64,000 nt of DNA from Betaproteobacteria bacterium (GCA_016234655.1 JACRAU010000011.1:1-64000); one strand, 5' to 3'; counted from the stretch's first letter, positions 45,573 through 55,505 are shown. Made by a program: numbers and translations. Notes: generated by a model not told the origin, from the letters alone.

Positions 45573-47474
45573 ATGGCAGCTGGCATTGAGATATTGGTTC
45601 TGGGGGACTACGGCCCGTTCGCCGAGGCGGGCAAGGGCATCGGCTATCAACTGTTCGTGAACGGCGACAATTACCTGATCGACCTGGGTGCGCCGTTCTT
45701 CCAGCAGCTCGGGGCGGATGGCTTGGGCCGGATCGCCGGCGCCATCGTCACCCACTGCCACGACGACCATAAGCGCTGGTTCACCGATCTCGCGCTGCAA
45801 TACATGTACACGCCTTCGCTCAGAAGGCGGCTCAAGCTGTTCACCAGCGACATCGTGGCCGGCGAGGTCAAGGCCAGCTCGGACGCGGCGCTCAAGCAAA
45901 GCCTGGACGCGCAATCCAAACGCGTGGTGGACCTCGCCTACGAGGACTACATCGAGCACGTGGCCATCGGGCCGCGCGCGCGCTATCGCATCGAAGGCCG
46001 GGCCGGCGCTTGGCGGGTGGTCGATAGCCAAGGTCATGCCGTTCCGCCCGAGCGAGCGAAGGTGGTGGTCAGCGCCAAGACCGCCGCGCCGCGCCTGCTG
46101 TTTCGCGACCCGGACAGCGGCGAATGGGTGGAGCCGGAGACCTATTACCCGTTCTCGTCCGAGGTGTTCTACGAAGCCGACCGGCGCCCCATCGTCGGCG
46201 ACGGCTATACCATCGACATCATCAATGCCCCGGTCTGGCACGGCCTGCCCAATTTCGGCCTGGTGATCGAGGCGGGCGGCGAGAAGCTGATCCTGAGCTC
46301 GGACACCATGCACAACCTGCCCTTGTGGCAATCGCTGTATGCCGAGAAGCGCACGCCGAAAGCCGATCTGGCCGGCAAGGCCTTTCTCGACGCCGAGCTG
46401 CTGGTGGGAGACATCAACGATTACATCGAACGCACCTGGAGCGAGGCGCGCTATCGGGAGGCGGTGGCCGCCTTCGAGGGCGCGGCGGTGTTGCACGACA
46501 TCACTAGCCGCTACGGCGTGGTGCATACCGAATATCACGGCCTGGCCGAGACCGTGCTCGACCCCGAACACACCCTGCTGAGCCACTCGCCGGACCGGTT
46601 TACCGCTATCGGCTGGAAGCTGGTGCGGACCGGCAAACGCTACCGGGTCGAGAACCGGCGCTTCGTCGAGGTCGGCCGCGACGGCGCATCCTGGCCGCTC
46701 GACGCGGATGTCTACCATCGCCACGACGGCCGCTTCTTCGCGGGCTATCGCGACGAGGCGGGCGCGCATTGCGTCTATGCCCAGGCCGGCTATCACAGCG
46801 TGGACAAGGTCGGTGCCGAAGGCCGGGGCGAACCGTTGTTCCGGTTGAAACTGTTCGAGGACGTGGCGGGCGCATACCTACCTAGCTTGGGCGAGGCCGA
46901 GCGCTTCTACCGGGCCAGGCCAGACGGCCGGGTGGAGCTGGTCAGCCCCACGGCCGACGGCTCGCACGGCCGGGTGATCGAGAACCTGCGGCCGCGCGGC
47001 CGCTCGGTCTCGCCCGAAGAGATGGCGCGGCTGCTGCGGCCGGAGGCCACGGCCGGCGACGACGCCCAGGCCGAACTGCGCGAACTACAGCGCAGCATGG
47101 CGGCCATGCGCGACAGCCTGGAGTTGCAGGCCGCCAACCGGCAGGACGAGATTCAACGCGCCGTGGCCGCCGCGCAGGCGGAGATCGTGCAGTTGCGGCA
47201 GACCATCGCCGCCTTGCGCGACGAATTGGAAAAGGCGCATGCGGCGGCCGAGGCCATGGTCAACGAGGCGGTGAAGGCGGCCAATGCCGAGATCGTGCAA
47301 TTGCGCGAGGGGGCCGGTGCATTGCGCGATGCGCTCGAACGCAAGGACGTGGAGGCTGCCAATGAGCGGCAAGAGGCGGTAAGCTTGCTCCAGCAGGAAT
47401 TGGCGCAACTGCGGGCCACGGCATCGGCCTTGCGCGATCAAATCGAAACGATGAAGAACCATGGACAGCGATAA
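45573..47474 (+). CDS. Metallo-beta-lactamase-fold protein with long coiled-coil tail
   Basis: A 633-residue cytosolic protein; the ATG at 45573 was preferred over 45492 because the fold begins there. The metal motif HCHDDH is at residues 61-66, and a later acidic metal ligand candidate is in LILSSDTMHNLPLW. From about residue 510 to the end there is an unbroken coiled coil with three related stretches (AEIVQLRQTIAALRDELEKA; AEIVQLREGAGALRDALERK; QELAQLRATASALRDQIETM). The fold suits a hydrolase or phosphodiesterase. It overlaps the cyclase gene by 14 bp, so the two proteins may act together. Confidence 0.8.
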   Translation: MAAGIEILVLGDYGPFAEAGKGIGYQLFVNGDNYLIDLGAPFFQQLGADGLGRIAGAIVTHCHDDHKRWFTDLALQYMYTPSLRRRLKLFTSDIVAGEVKASSDAALKQSLDAQSKRVVDLAYEDYIEHVAIGPRARYRIEGRAGAWRVVDSQGHAVPPERAKVVVSAKTAAPRLLFRDPDSGEWVEPETYYPFSSEVFYEADRRPIVGDGYTIDIINAPVWHGLPNFGLVIEAGGEKLILSSDTMHNLPLWQSLYAEKRTPKADLAGKAFLDAELLVGDINDYIERTWSEARYREAVAAFEGAAVLHDITSRYGVVHTEYHGLAETVLDPEHTLLSHSPDRFTAIGWKLVRTGKRYRVENRRFVEVGRDGASWPLDADVYHRHDGRFFAGYRDEAGAHCVYAQAGYHSVDKVGAEGRGEPLFRLKLFEDVAGAYLPSLGEAERFYRARPDGRVELVSPTADGSHGRVIENLRPRGRSVSPEEMARLLRPEATAGDDAQAELRELQRSMAAMRDSLELQAANRQDEIQRAVAAAQAEIVQLRQTIAALRDELEKAHAAAEAMVNEAVKAANAEIVQLREGAGALRDALERKDVEAANERQEAVSLLQQELAQLRATASALRDQIETMKNHGQR

Positions 47475-49764
47475 GAAGCCACGCAAGCTCGCGGCCGGCA
47501 AGCCTGCGGCCGGAGACGACCGCAATTTGCGCAAGCGGCTGGCGCGGTCCGAGTTCCTGCTCGGCGTGACGCGCAAGGTCGCATCCCTGCAATCGCTGGA
47601 TCAGGTGTTCAGCGCCATCGTCGACATCGCGGTCGAGAAGCTCAACGCCGAGCGCGGCACCATCTTCCTGCACGACGCCAGTAGCGGCGAGCTGTATTCG
47701 CGCGTGGCGCAGGGCGCCTTGCAGCGCGAGATACGCATCCTCGGCAATACCGGTATCGCCGGCTACGTCTTCACGCATAACGAGCCGGAGATCATCCACG
47801 ATGCCTATGCCGACCCGCGCTTCAACCAGGCGGTGGACCAGCAGACCGGCTATGTGACGCAATCGATGCTGTGCGTGCCCATGCACACGGCCAAGGGCGA
47901 GGTGATCGGCATCGCCCAGGTGCTGAACAAGAAAAAAGGCCGCTTCACCCGCGACGACCTGCACCTGTTGCAAGACCTGGCGACGCAAAGCTCGCATGCC
48001 TTGCAGGCCGTGCGCTTCGTCGAAGAGATGCAAGTGCGGCGCCGGCGCGAGATGGAATTCCTCAACGTCGTCACCGAGGTGACGCGCGACATCAAGATCG
48101 GCTCCTTGCTGCAAAAGGTGATGCAAGAGGTCACCCGCATGCTGAACGCCGAGCGCTCGACCCTGTTTCTCAACGACGAGAAGACCAACGAGCTGTGGTC
48201 CGAGGTGGGCCAGGGCCTGGGCAAGCAGCAGATTCGCTTTCCCAATCACCTGGGCATCGCCGGCGCGGTGTTCAGCTCGGGCCAGACCATCAACATCCCC
48301 TACGCCTACGCCGACCTGCGTTTCAATCCGGCCTTCGACAAGCAAACCGGCTTTTTTACCCGCTCGATCCTGTGCGTGCCGGTGGTCAACCAGGCCGGCA
48401 AGATCATCGGCGTGACCCAGGCGCTGAACAAGCGCGGCGGCACCTTCAGCGACGAGGACGAGTCGCGGCTCAGGGCGTTTACCGCGCAGGTGGCCATCGC
48501 CCTGGAGAACGCGACCCTGTTCGCCAATGTGCAGAACATCAAGAACTACAACGAATCCATGCTGGAGAGCATGTCGTCCGGCGTACTGACCCTGGACGAC
48601 AGTGGCAATATCGTCACCTGCAACCAGGCCGGCCTGCGCATCTTGCAAGCAGAGGCCAAGGGGCTCTTGCAGCACGACGCCAAGGAATATTTCGCCGGCG
48701 GCAACGCCTGGATTCTGGACAAGCTGGCCGAGGCCACCGAGGTGGGCGGCCCGGTCTATGTGGTCGACGGCGAGGTGGAGGTGGCCGGCGAGAAGCTGTC
48801 GGTCAACGTCACCGCCTATCCGCTCAACAGCATCGACGGCAAGCACCTGGGCTCGATGATCATGCTGGAGGACATCACCAGCGAGAAGCGGATGAAGTCC
48901 ACCATGTCACGCTACATGGACCCCAACGTGGCGGACAAGTTGCTCGCCAGCGGCGCCGACCTGTTGGGCGGGCAAAGCGTGAGCGCCACCGTGCTGTTCT
49001 CCGACATCCGCGGCTTCACCACCATCACCGAAAAACTCGGCGCCCAAGGCACGGTCAGCCTGCTCAACGAATACTTCACGCTGATGATGGATTGCCTGCA
49101 ACGCGAGGGCGGCATGCTCGACAAATACATCGGCGACGCCATCATGGCCAGCTTCGGCATCCTGGGCGACAGCGAGAGCGACGAAGACCGCGCCGTGCGC
49201 TGCGCCATCGACATGATCCGGACCTTGCATGGCTGGAATGCCCAGCGCGCCGGTCAAGAAAAGCTGCCGGTCAATATCGGCGTCGGCATCAACACCGACA
49301 CCGTGGTCTCCGGCAACATCGGCTCGCCCAAGCGCATGGACTTCACCGTCATCGGCGACGGCGTCAACCTGGCCTCCCGCTTGGAGAGCGCCTGCAAGGA
49401 ATACGGCGCGCAAATCCTGGTGTCGGAAACCACCTTCAAAAGCCTCAAGGGTACCTATCGCGCGCGCGAGATCGACTACGTCGTGGTCAAGGGCAAGACC
49501 CAGCCGGTCAGCATCTACGAGGTGCTCGATTACCACGACGAGCAGAGCTTCCCCAACATCGCCGAGTCGCTGCAAATCTTCAAGGAGGCCCTGATCGCCT
49601 ACCGCCACGGCCAGTGGGACAAGGCGCACAAGGCCTTCGCCCAATGCCTGGAACTGAACCCGGCCGACAAGGCGGCCCAGCTATTCGTCGAGCGCTGCGA
49701 ACACCTCAAGGCCGAACCGCCGGAGGGCGAGTGGCATGGGGTGTGGGTGATGAAGAGCAAGTGA
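47461..49764 (+). CDS. GAF-GAF-PAS class III nucleotide cyclase
   Basis: A 767-residue soluble protein. GAF 1 covers about 30-185 (ERGTIFLHDASSGELYSRVA), GAF 2 about 200-355 (ERSTLFLNDEKTNELWSEVG), a PAS-like domain about 365-480, and then a class III cyclase domain. Catalytic landmarks: LFSDIRGFTTITEKLG, DKYIGDAIMASFG, DFTVIGDGVNLASRLESACK. A short TPR-like tail follows (AYRHGQWDKAHKAFAQCLEL). Adenylate versus guanylate specificity is not clear by eye. It is co-translated with the metallo-beta-lactamase-fold protein and resembles cyanobacterial CyaB-type cyclases. Confidence 0.92.
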   Translation: MDSDKKPRKLAAGKPAAGDDRNLRKRLARSEFLLGVTRKVASLQSLDQVFSAIVDIAVEKLNAERGTIFLHDASSGELYSRVAQGALQREIRILGNTGIAGYVFTHNEPEIIHDAYADPRFNQAVDQQTGYVTQSMLCVPMHTAKGEVIGIAQVLNKKKGRFTRDDLHLLQDLATQSSHALQAVRFVEEMQVRRRREMEFLNVVTEVTRDIKIGSLLQKVMQEVTRMLNAERSTLFLNDEKTNELWSEVGQGLGKQQIRFPNHLGIAGAVFSSGQTINIPYAYADLRFNPAFDKQTGFFTRSILCVPVVNQAGKIIGVTQALNKRGGTFSDEDESRLRAFTAQVAIALENATLFANVQNIKNYNESMLESMSSGVLTLDDSGNIVTCNQAGLRILQAEAKGLLQHDAKEYFAGGNAWILDKLAEATEVGGPVYVVDGEVEVAGEKLSVNVTAYPLNSIDGKHLGSMIMLEDITSEKRMKSTMSRYMDPNVADKLLASGADLLGGQSVSATVLFSDIRGFTTITEKLGAQGTVSLLNEYFTLMMDCLQREGGMLDKYIGDAIMASFGILGDSESDEDRAVRCAIDMIRTLHGWNAQRAGQEKLPVNIGVGINTDTVVSGNIGSPKRMDFTVIGDGVNLASRLESACKEYGAQILVSETTFKSLKGTYRAREIDYVVVKGKTQPVSIYEVLDYHDEQSFPNIAESLQIFKEALIAYRHGQWDKAHKAFAQCLELNPADKAAQLFVERCEHLKAEPPEGEWHGVWVMKSK

Positions 49765-49844
49765 GTAGCGATCGGTCGCCTAGCGGCCCTCGTCGAATGG
49801 CGGCTGTTGCTGAATTTTTCTAGGGAAGTTCTGCAAAAGCCGTC

Positions 49845-49876
49845 ATTCCGGGCGTAGCGAAGCGGAGACCCGGAAT
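49845..49876. repeat. Extragenic palindrome downstream of the cyclase gene
   Basis: ATTCCGGG and CCCGGAAT flank a GCGTAGCGAAGC core, a widespread type of bacterial intergenic palindrome. It lies in the 191-bp gap between the cyclase and the low-Mr phosphatase. A weaker repeat of GCATG motifs follows (near 49895-49910). Nothing else is evident in the gap. Confidence 0.7.
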
Positions 49877-49955
49877 CTACGTGTTACAGATCAGGCATGC
49901 GGAGCATGACGCGGAAGCCATAAAATAGGCAAGTTCGAAACAAATAGAGTTAGGC

Positions 49956-50441
49956 ATGACTTCCCATAACAAGGTATCTGTTCTGTTTGTCTGTATGGGC
50001 AACATTTGCCGTTCGCCCACGGCAGAAGGTGTCTTTCGTCGACTGGTGGCGGAGGAAGGGCTGGAACATCTGATCCAGATCGATTCGGCCGGCACCCACG
50101 ATTACCACGTCGGCAAGGCGCCGGATCGGCGTGCCCAAGCCGCGGCCACTGGCCGTGGCTATGACCTTTCGCCTTTGCGTGGCCGGCAGGTGGCCCGCAA
50201 CGATTTCGCCGAGTTCGATTATGTGTTGGCCATGGATGGCGACAATCTCGCCAATCTGCAACGCGTTTGCCCGAAAGATCAACGGCACAAGCTGCGCCTG
50301 TTCCTATCGTTCAGCGAGCGGTTCAACAACCAAGAGGTGCCCGATCCGTATTACGGCGGGGCAGAGGGCTTCGATCTGGTGCTGGATATGGTGGAAGACG
50401 CCGCCCGGGGCCTATTGCAGGCGATCCGGGCGGGCGCTTGA
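49956..50441 (+). CDS. Low-molecular-weight protein tyrosine phosphatase
   Basis: A 161-residue enzyme. The P-loop C-x5-R is in VCMGNICRSPTAEG near the N-terminus, and the acid Asp lies in VPDPYYGGAEGFD. Length is normal. Family members act on protein phosphotyrosine (often in exopolysaccharide control) or phosphoarginine; the target here is unknown. It converges on rne with 31 bp between stops. Confidence 0.95.
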   Translation: MTSHNKVSVLFVCMGNICRSPTAEGVFRRLVAEEGLEHLIQIDSAGTHDYHVGKAPDRRAQAAATGRGYDLSPLRGRQVARNDFAEFDYVLAMDGDNLANLQRVCPKDQRHKLRLFLSFSERFNNQEVPDPYYGGAEGFDLVLDMVEDAARGLLQAIRAGA

Positions 50442-50472
50442 GTCGATTGCCCCGGGTTCGGGGCTATAGGGT

Positions 50473-53058
50473 TCAGGAGTTAGGCTGGTCCGATTGGCCG
50501 CTGGCTTTGGTTTCCACCATCACCAAGGGTTCGGCGGCGGCCGCATCCTGATTGTGTTCCGGACGCGCCCGGCGGCGTGGCTGCTCGGACTGTGCCGGCG
50601 CTTCGGCCGCGGGGCTTGCGGCGCCCGTGTTCTTCGTCTCAACCATCATCAGCGGCTCGGCCGGTGCGGCTTCCACGCTCGGGCGCGGCCGGCGACGGCG
50701 CTGGTTGCCACCTTCGCCGGTCGTGGCGGTCTCGCTCGCGGGTGCGGCATTGCCACGGGTTTCCACCAATTCCAAACCGGCTTGGTCTAGATTGGGGGCC
50801 GGCATGCTGACGGGCGCCGGCTCGGGTTTGGCCGGTGCTGCCTGAACCGGCGCTGGCGCGGGTTCCAGCATGACTACGATCGGCTCGGCCGAGGCGGCGG
50901 TCTCATACCCCGCTGCCATGCCCGGTGCCTGCTGTTCGCCAAGGGTTTCGGCTTCCGGTCGGCCTTCGCCACGGCGGCCGCGGCCACGGCGGCGACGGCC
51001 ACGGCCTTCGCGCTCTTGGCCGGCCTCGGCGGCGGGGGCTTCGATGGCCTGCTGCTGCGGGACTGCCTGGGCCTCGCGCGGGGCGCGTTCGGCACGCTCC
51101 GGGCGCTCGCGGCGCTCCGGACGCTCGGTACGTTCGCCACGCTCCGGGCGTTCTCCGCGCTCTTGGCGTTCGCTCCGGGCTTGACGCTCGGTGCGCTCAC
51201 CCCGATCCGGGCGCTCGGCACGTTCAGTGCGTTCACCTCGCTCGCGCCGCCCACGGCCTTCGCGACCTTCGGCTTGGCGGCCACGGCGGCCTTCGCCGCG
51301 CTCGCGCCGACCTTCGGCCTTCTTGGGTTGGGGCTTGGCTTCCGGTTCGGTCTTCAGGCCGCCCAGCCAGCCGAAGATACGGCCGAACAGGCCGAGCTTG
51401 CCGGACTTGCTGGGTTCTTCCGTCTTGGCGGAAGGCATCGGTGCCGGCTGCGACGGGGTAATGCCTTGGACCATGGGCTGCACCCGTTCGGCCTTGGCCT
51501 CGCCCAAGGCGGCGGGGGTGACCTCTTCGACCGGCTTTTCCATCATCTGGTAGCTGGGCAGCACGGTCTCGGTTAGGTTGAGTTGGTCGTGGCGCAGGCG
51601 CTGCAGGACATAGCGCGGGGTCATGAAGTGGATGTTCGGGATCAGGATGATCTCGACCTTGTGCCGGGCCTCGATATTGAGGATGTCGGTCCGCTTCTCG
51701 TTGAGCAGGAAGGTGGCCACCTCGACCGGCGTTTGCAAATGCACGGCGCCGGTGTTTTCCTTCATCGCCTCTTCCTGCAACATGCGCAGCAGGTGCAGGG
51801 CGAAGGACTCGGTGCCGCGCACGTGGCCGGTGCCATCGCAGTGCGGGCAGTTCACGTAGCTGGTCTCGCCCAGCGACGGTTGCAAGCGCTGGCGCGACAG
51901 CTCGAGCAGACCGAAGCGGGAGATCTTGCCCAGCTGGATGCGGGCGCGGTCGTGACGCAGCGAATCGCGCAGGCGCTCTTCTACCTCGCGCTGGTTCTTG
52001 CTGTTCTCCATGTCGATGAAATCGATCACGATCAGGCCGCCCAGGTCGCGCAGGCGCATCTGGCGGCCCACTTCCTCGGCCGCTTCCAGGTTGGTGTTGA
52101 ACGCGGTCTGTTCGATGTCGGCGCCACGTGTAGCCTGGGCCGAGTTCACGTCGATGGCGACCAGGGCCTCGGTGTGGTCGATCACGATGGCGCCGCCGGA
52201 GGGCAGGGGCACCATGCGCGAATAGGCGTTCTCGATCTGGTGCTCGATCTGGAAGCGGGAGAACACCGGCACGCTGTCGGTGTAGAGCTTCACCCGGTTG
52301 ACGTTGTTCGGCATCACGTGGGCCATGAACTGGTGGGCCTGTTCGTAGATGGCCGGGGTGTCGATCAGTATCTCGCCGATATCCGGGGTGAAATAGTCGC
52401 GGATGGCGCGGATGACCAGGCTGGATTCCTGATAGATCAGGAAGGTGCCGCGCTGCGACTTGGCGGCCGAATCGATGGCTTGCCAGAGTTGCATCAGGTA
52501 GTTGAGGTCCCACTGCAACTCTTCGACCGTGCGGCCGATGCCTGCGGTGCGGGCGATCAGGCTCATGCCGCCCGGCACTTCAAGCTGGGCCATCGCATCG
52601 CGCAGTTCGTTGCGGTCCTCGCCCTCGATCCGGCGGGAGACGCCGCCGCCACGCGGGTTGTTCGGCATCAACACCAGGTAGCGCCCGGCCAGACTGACGA
52701 AGTTGGTCAGGGCCGCGCCCTTGGTGCCGCGCTCGTCCTTTTCGACCTGGACCACGAGTTCCTGGCCTTCCTTGAGGAAGTCCTGGACGCGACCCCGGCC
52801 GAAGTCGCCGCCCTCGGCGCCGGACAGGGCGGAACGGGCGATTTCCTTGAAGGGTAGGAAGCCGTGACGCTCGGCGCCGTAATCGACGAAGCAGGCTTCC
52901 AGACTGGGCTCGACGCGGGTGACGATACCCTTGTAGATATTGCCTTTGCGTTGTTCTTTGGCGGCGGACTCAATGTCGAGATCGATCAATTTCTGACCTT
53001 CGACAATGGCGACGCGCAGTTCTTCCGCCTGCGTCGCATTGAATAACATGCGTTTCAT
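50473..53058 (-). CDS. rne: Ribonuclease E
   Basis: An 861-residue endoribonuclease. N-terminal S1 domain (GNIYKGIVTRVEPSLEACFV, then DYGAERHGFLPFKE). The catalytic aspartates lie in IVIDFIDMENSKNQREVEER and the region before it. The Zn-link CPHCDGTGH is near residue 410. After about residue 540 the chain is low-complexity Arg/Glu/Ala/Pro-rich, as expected for the disordered degradosome scaffold. Two short repeats near the C-terminus (EPLMMVETK, EPLVMVETK) may be partner-binding microdomains. Confidence 0.96.
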   Translation of the reverse strand: MKRMLFNATQAEELRVAIVEGQKLIDLDIESAAKEQRKGNIYKGIVTRVEPSLEACFVDYGAERHGFLPFKEIARSALSGAEGGDFGRGRVQDFLKEGQELVVQVEKDERGTKGAALTNFVSLAGRYLVLMPNNPRGGGVSRRIEGEDRNELRDAMAQLEVPGGMSLIARTAGIGRTVEELQWDLNYLMQLWQAIDSAAKSQRGTFLIYQESSLVIRAIRDYFTPDIGEILIDTPAIYEQAHQFMAHVMPNNVNRVKLYTDSVPVFSRFQIEHQIENAYSRMVPLPSGGAIVIDHTEALVAIDVNSAQATRGADIEQTAFNTNLEAAEEVGRQMRLRDLGGLIVIDFIDMENSKNQREVEERLRDSLRHDRARIQLGKISRFGLLELSRQRLQPSLGETSYVNCPHCDGTGHVRGTESFALHLLRMLQEEAMKENTGAVHLQTPVEVATFLLNEKRTDILNIEARHKVEIILIPNIHFMTPRYVLQRLRHDQLNLTETVLPSYQMMEKPVEEVTPAALGEAKAERVQPMVQGITPSQPAPMPSAKTEEPSKSGKLGLFGRIFGWLGGLKTEPEAKPQPKKAEGRRERGEGRRGRQAEGREGRGRRERGERTERAERPDRGERTERQARSERQERGERPERGERTERPERRERPERAERAPREAQAVPQQQAIEAPAAEAGQEREGRGRRRRGRGRRGEGRPEAETLGEQQAPGMAAGYETAASAEPIVVMLEPAPAPVQAAPAKPEPAPVSMPAPNLDQAGLELVETRGNAAPASETATTGEGGNQRRRRPRPSVEAAPAEPLMMVETKNTGAASPAAEAPAQSEQPRRRARPEHNQDAAAAEPLVMVETKASGQSDQPNS

Positions 53059-53521
53059 GTTTTACCCCTGCGCATTGCGCCCCGGGGCGATAAACCCGCT
53101 GCGCGCTTACTCGCGGCAGCGAAGCGAGCAGAGGATCAGCAGACTGGTTGGTTTCGGTCTTGTACTGTCACGTGCATGTTCTTGGGTTTATCCTCAACCC
53201 GCCGGCCAGGCCGTCGGGTGCAATCCGGGTACGAGTTGCGCTATCAAATACGTTACCATTGGCCCCGCGCTCTTTCTGGACGTTCTCCTCGATCTGGTCG
53301 AGGGCTACGCGCAGTCCGCGCCGAAGCTCCGTTTTCACTTTCTGGGTATCCGACTTACCGTGCGCTCCGAGCGACCTTCTTTTATTACGAATCGCGCTCG
53401 TGCACCGTACGGTCGAGGACCTGAAGCCGGAGAGTGAGCAACCGGCACTTTCGCTCGGCCTGGGCAGGTTCTTCAACGCCCCTCTGGCTGGCTGTGAAAG
53501 CGCAAAAAGTATAACAGTGAA
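53059..53521. promoter_or_regulatory. rne/rluC divergent intergenic region
   Basis: A 463-bp non-coding stretch between the divergent rne and rluC starts. In enteric bacteria the long rne leader mediates autoregulation by RNase E; the length and arrangement here fit that model. A TATAAC element at 53509-53514 lies only 7 bp before rluC, which would give a very short leader. No small gene was convincing. Confidence 0.5.
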
Positions 53522-54514
53522 ATGAAAGACTTAGGTAACAAACCTGCAAAAAAACCTGGCAACGTGCCCAAAGAGGCTGCGGCGCGCCCGCCGGCTCAGG
53601 TCGCCAAGGTCAGCATCGGGCCGGAGGATGCCGGCCAGCGCCTCGATAACTTCTTGTTTCGTAAGCTGAAGGGGGTGCCCAAGACCCGCATCTATCGAAT
53701 CTGCCGGGATGGCGAGGTACGGGTCAACAGCAAGCGGATCGAGCCGTCCTATCGTCTGGTCGAGGGCGACGAGGTCCGTATCCCGCCGGTGCGGGTGGCC
53801 GAGCGGCCGGACAAGGCGCCGGTGAAGGTGACCAAGCCCTTGCTCGACCGCGTGATCTACCGCGACGACAGCCTCTTGATCATCGACAAGCCGGCCGGCA
53901 TGGCCGTGCATGGCGGCAGCGGGGTCAGCCAGGGGGTAATCGAGCAATTGCGGGTCGAGCTGCCCGAGGCCCGTTTTCTGGAACTGGCCCATCGGCTGGA
54001 CCGGGAAACCTCCGGCGTCCTGGTCCTGGCCCTCAAACGCTCAGCCCTGGTCGAGTTGCATCGCATGCTGCGCGAGGGCGAGACCCGCAAGTGCTACCTG
54101 ACCCTGGCCGTCGGCCATTGGCGCGACCAGGTGCGCAACGTTCGGCTGGCCCTGAAGAAGTACGTGACCGGGGACGGCGAGCGCCGGGTCTCCGCCCAAG
54201 AGGACGGCCAGGCCGCCCACACCATCTTCCGGCTGCTCGGGCATTACCCCGGCTTCAGCCTGCTTGAGGCCGAACTCAAGACCGGCCGCACCCACCAGAT
54301 TCGGGTCCACTTGGCCTCGCTCAAGCACCCGATCGCCGGCGACGACAAATACGGCGATTTCGAGCTGAACAAGCGCTTGAAATCCCAGGGACTCAAACGC
54401 ATGTTCCTGCATTCGGCCTCGCTGGAGTTCAAACACCCCCTCACCGGCAAGCCGCTCAAGCTGGAGGCGCCGTTGCCGGATGACCTGCAAGGCTTTTTGA
54501 ATTCAATTAAATAG
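53522..54514 (+). CDS. rluC: 23S rRNA pseudouridine synthase RluC
   Basis: A 330-residue enzyme. N-terminal S4 RNA-binding domain (RLDNFLFRKLKGVPKTRIYR), then the pseudouridine synthase domain with the catalytic Asp in LAHRLDRETSGVLVLALKRS, and the TGRTHQIRVHLASLKHPIAG motif. Context divergent from rne matches enteric RluC, which modifies positions 955, 2504 and 2580. Length is standard. Confidence 0.95.
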   Translation: MKDLGNKPAKKPGNVPKEAAARPPAQVAKVSIGPEDAGQRLDNFLFRKLKGVPKTRIYRICRDGEVRVNSKRIEPSYRLVEGDEVRIPPVRVAERPDKAPVKVTKPLLDRVIYRDDSLLIIDKPAGMAVHGGSGVSQGVIEQLRVELPEARFLELAHRLDRETSGVLVLALKRSALVELHRMLREGETRKCYLTLAVGHWRDQVRNVRLALKKYVTGDGERRVSAQEDGQAAHTIFRLLGHYPGFSLLEAELKTGRTHQIRVHLASLKHPIAGDDKYGDFELNKRLKSQGLKRMFLHSASLEFKHPLTGKPLKLEAPLPDDLQGFLNSIK

Positions 54515-54519
54515 GCTCT

Positions 54520-55179
54520 ATGTTGGCTAAACGTTTTGACCTGCTCATCTTCGATTGGGATGGCACCCTCATGGACTCGGCTGGCGCCATTGTCGCCAGC
54601 ATCCAGGCTGCCAGCGCCGACATCGGTTGGCCGGTGCCCAGCCGCGAGGCGGCCAGCCACATCATCGGTCTCGGCCTGAAGGAGGCCATCGCCGCCTTGT
54701 TCCCGGATATGCCGGAGGCGGAGCAGCCTCGCTTGGCCGAGCGCTACCGCTATCATTTTCTGGCCCAGGACCATGCCATTCCGCTGTTCGATGGCGCCGA
54801 GCAACTGATCGCCGAACTGCACGCGCGCGGATTTTTGCTCGCCGTGGCCACCGGCAAGGCGCGGCGCGGTTTGGCCCGTGCCTTCGAACACAGCGGCCTG
54901 GAGCGCTACTTCCACGCCTCGCGCACGGCCGACGAGACCTTCTCCAAACCGAACCCGGCCATGCTGCTCGAATTGCTCGACGAGTTGATGGTCGACAAGG
55001 CGCGCGCCTTGATGATCGGCGACACCAGCCACGATTTGTTGATGGCGCAGAACGCCGGCGTGCCCTCGCTGGCCGCCGGCTACGGCGCCCACCCGGCCGA
55101 CAGCCTGCATGCCTTCGAGCCGCTCGCCGTTTGCCACCGTTTCGAGGACCTGGCCGAGTGGCTGAGAACGAACGCCTGA
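54520..55179 (+). CDS. HAD-family phosphatase, phosphoglycolate-phosphatase-like
   Basis: A 219-residue HAD hydrolase. Motif I LLIFDWDGTLMDSAG, motif II/III with VATGKARRGL and KPNPAML, and motif IV in MIGDTSHDLLMAQNAG. A helical cap lies between motifs I and II. It resembles Gph and the Gph-like proteins that commonly follow rluC in proteobacteria. The substrate is unproved. The next gene begins 22 bp inside it. Confidence 0.93.
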   Translation: MLAKRFDLLIFDWDGTLMDSAGAIVASIQAASADIGWPVPSREAASHIIGLGLKEAIAALFPDMPEAEQPRLAERYRYHFLAQDHAIPLFDGAEQLIAELHARGFLLAVATGKARRGLARAFEHSGLERYFHASRTADETFSKPNPAMLLELLDELMVDKARALMIGDTSHDLLMAQNAGVPSLAAGYGAHPADSLHAFEPLAVCHRFEDLAEWLRTNA

Positions 55180-55502
55180 TCTGCGCCTCGAACGAGCTGG
55201 AAGCGGGCGGCAAGGGCGTGCGTTTCGAGGTGTCGCGCCACGGCCGGCTCACGCCGGCCTTCGTCATCCGTTTTGCCGGGCGGGTCCATGGCTATCTCAA
55301 TCGTTGCGGCCATGTCCCGGCGGAATTGGATTTCCAGCCCGGCGAGTTTTTCGATACCGGCCGGTTATACTTGATCTGCGCCACGCACGGCGCCTTGTAC
55401 GACCCGGTGACGGGGGCCTGCGTGGGCGGGCGCTGTTCGGGCAGGGGCTTGGTGCGGCTCGATGTGATCGAGCGCGATGGCGCCATCTATCTGAGGGAAT
55501 AA
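55158..55502 (+). CDS. Rieske [2Fe-2S] domain protein
   Basis: A 114-residue protein from a GTG overlapping the phosphatase gene by 22 bp. The two Rieske cluster motifs are CGH (in LNRCGHVPAEL) and CxxH (ICATHGALYDP). CVGGRCSGRGL follows, where the second Cys pair would lie. No transmembrane segment or fused oxygenase domain. It may be a ferredoxin-type electron carrier. It is found between HAD phosphatase and sppA genes in many betaproteobacteria; its partner is unknown. Confidence 0.9.
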   Translation: MAENERLICASNELEAGGKGVRFEVSRHGRLTPAFVIRFAGRVHGYLNRCGHVPAELDFQPGEFFDTGRLYLICATHGALYDPVTGACVGGRCSGRGLVRLDVIERDGAIYLRE

Positions 55503-55505
55503 GGT

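Noticed and set aside
54509-54520. AATAGGCTCT before the HAD phosphatase start as a second end of the cusB/cusA element
   Set aside because: Only one end-like 10-mer is present with no matching inverted copy nearby; probably chance.
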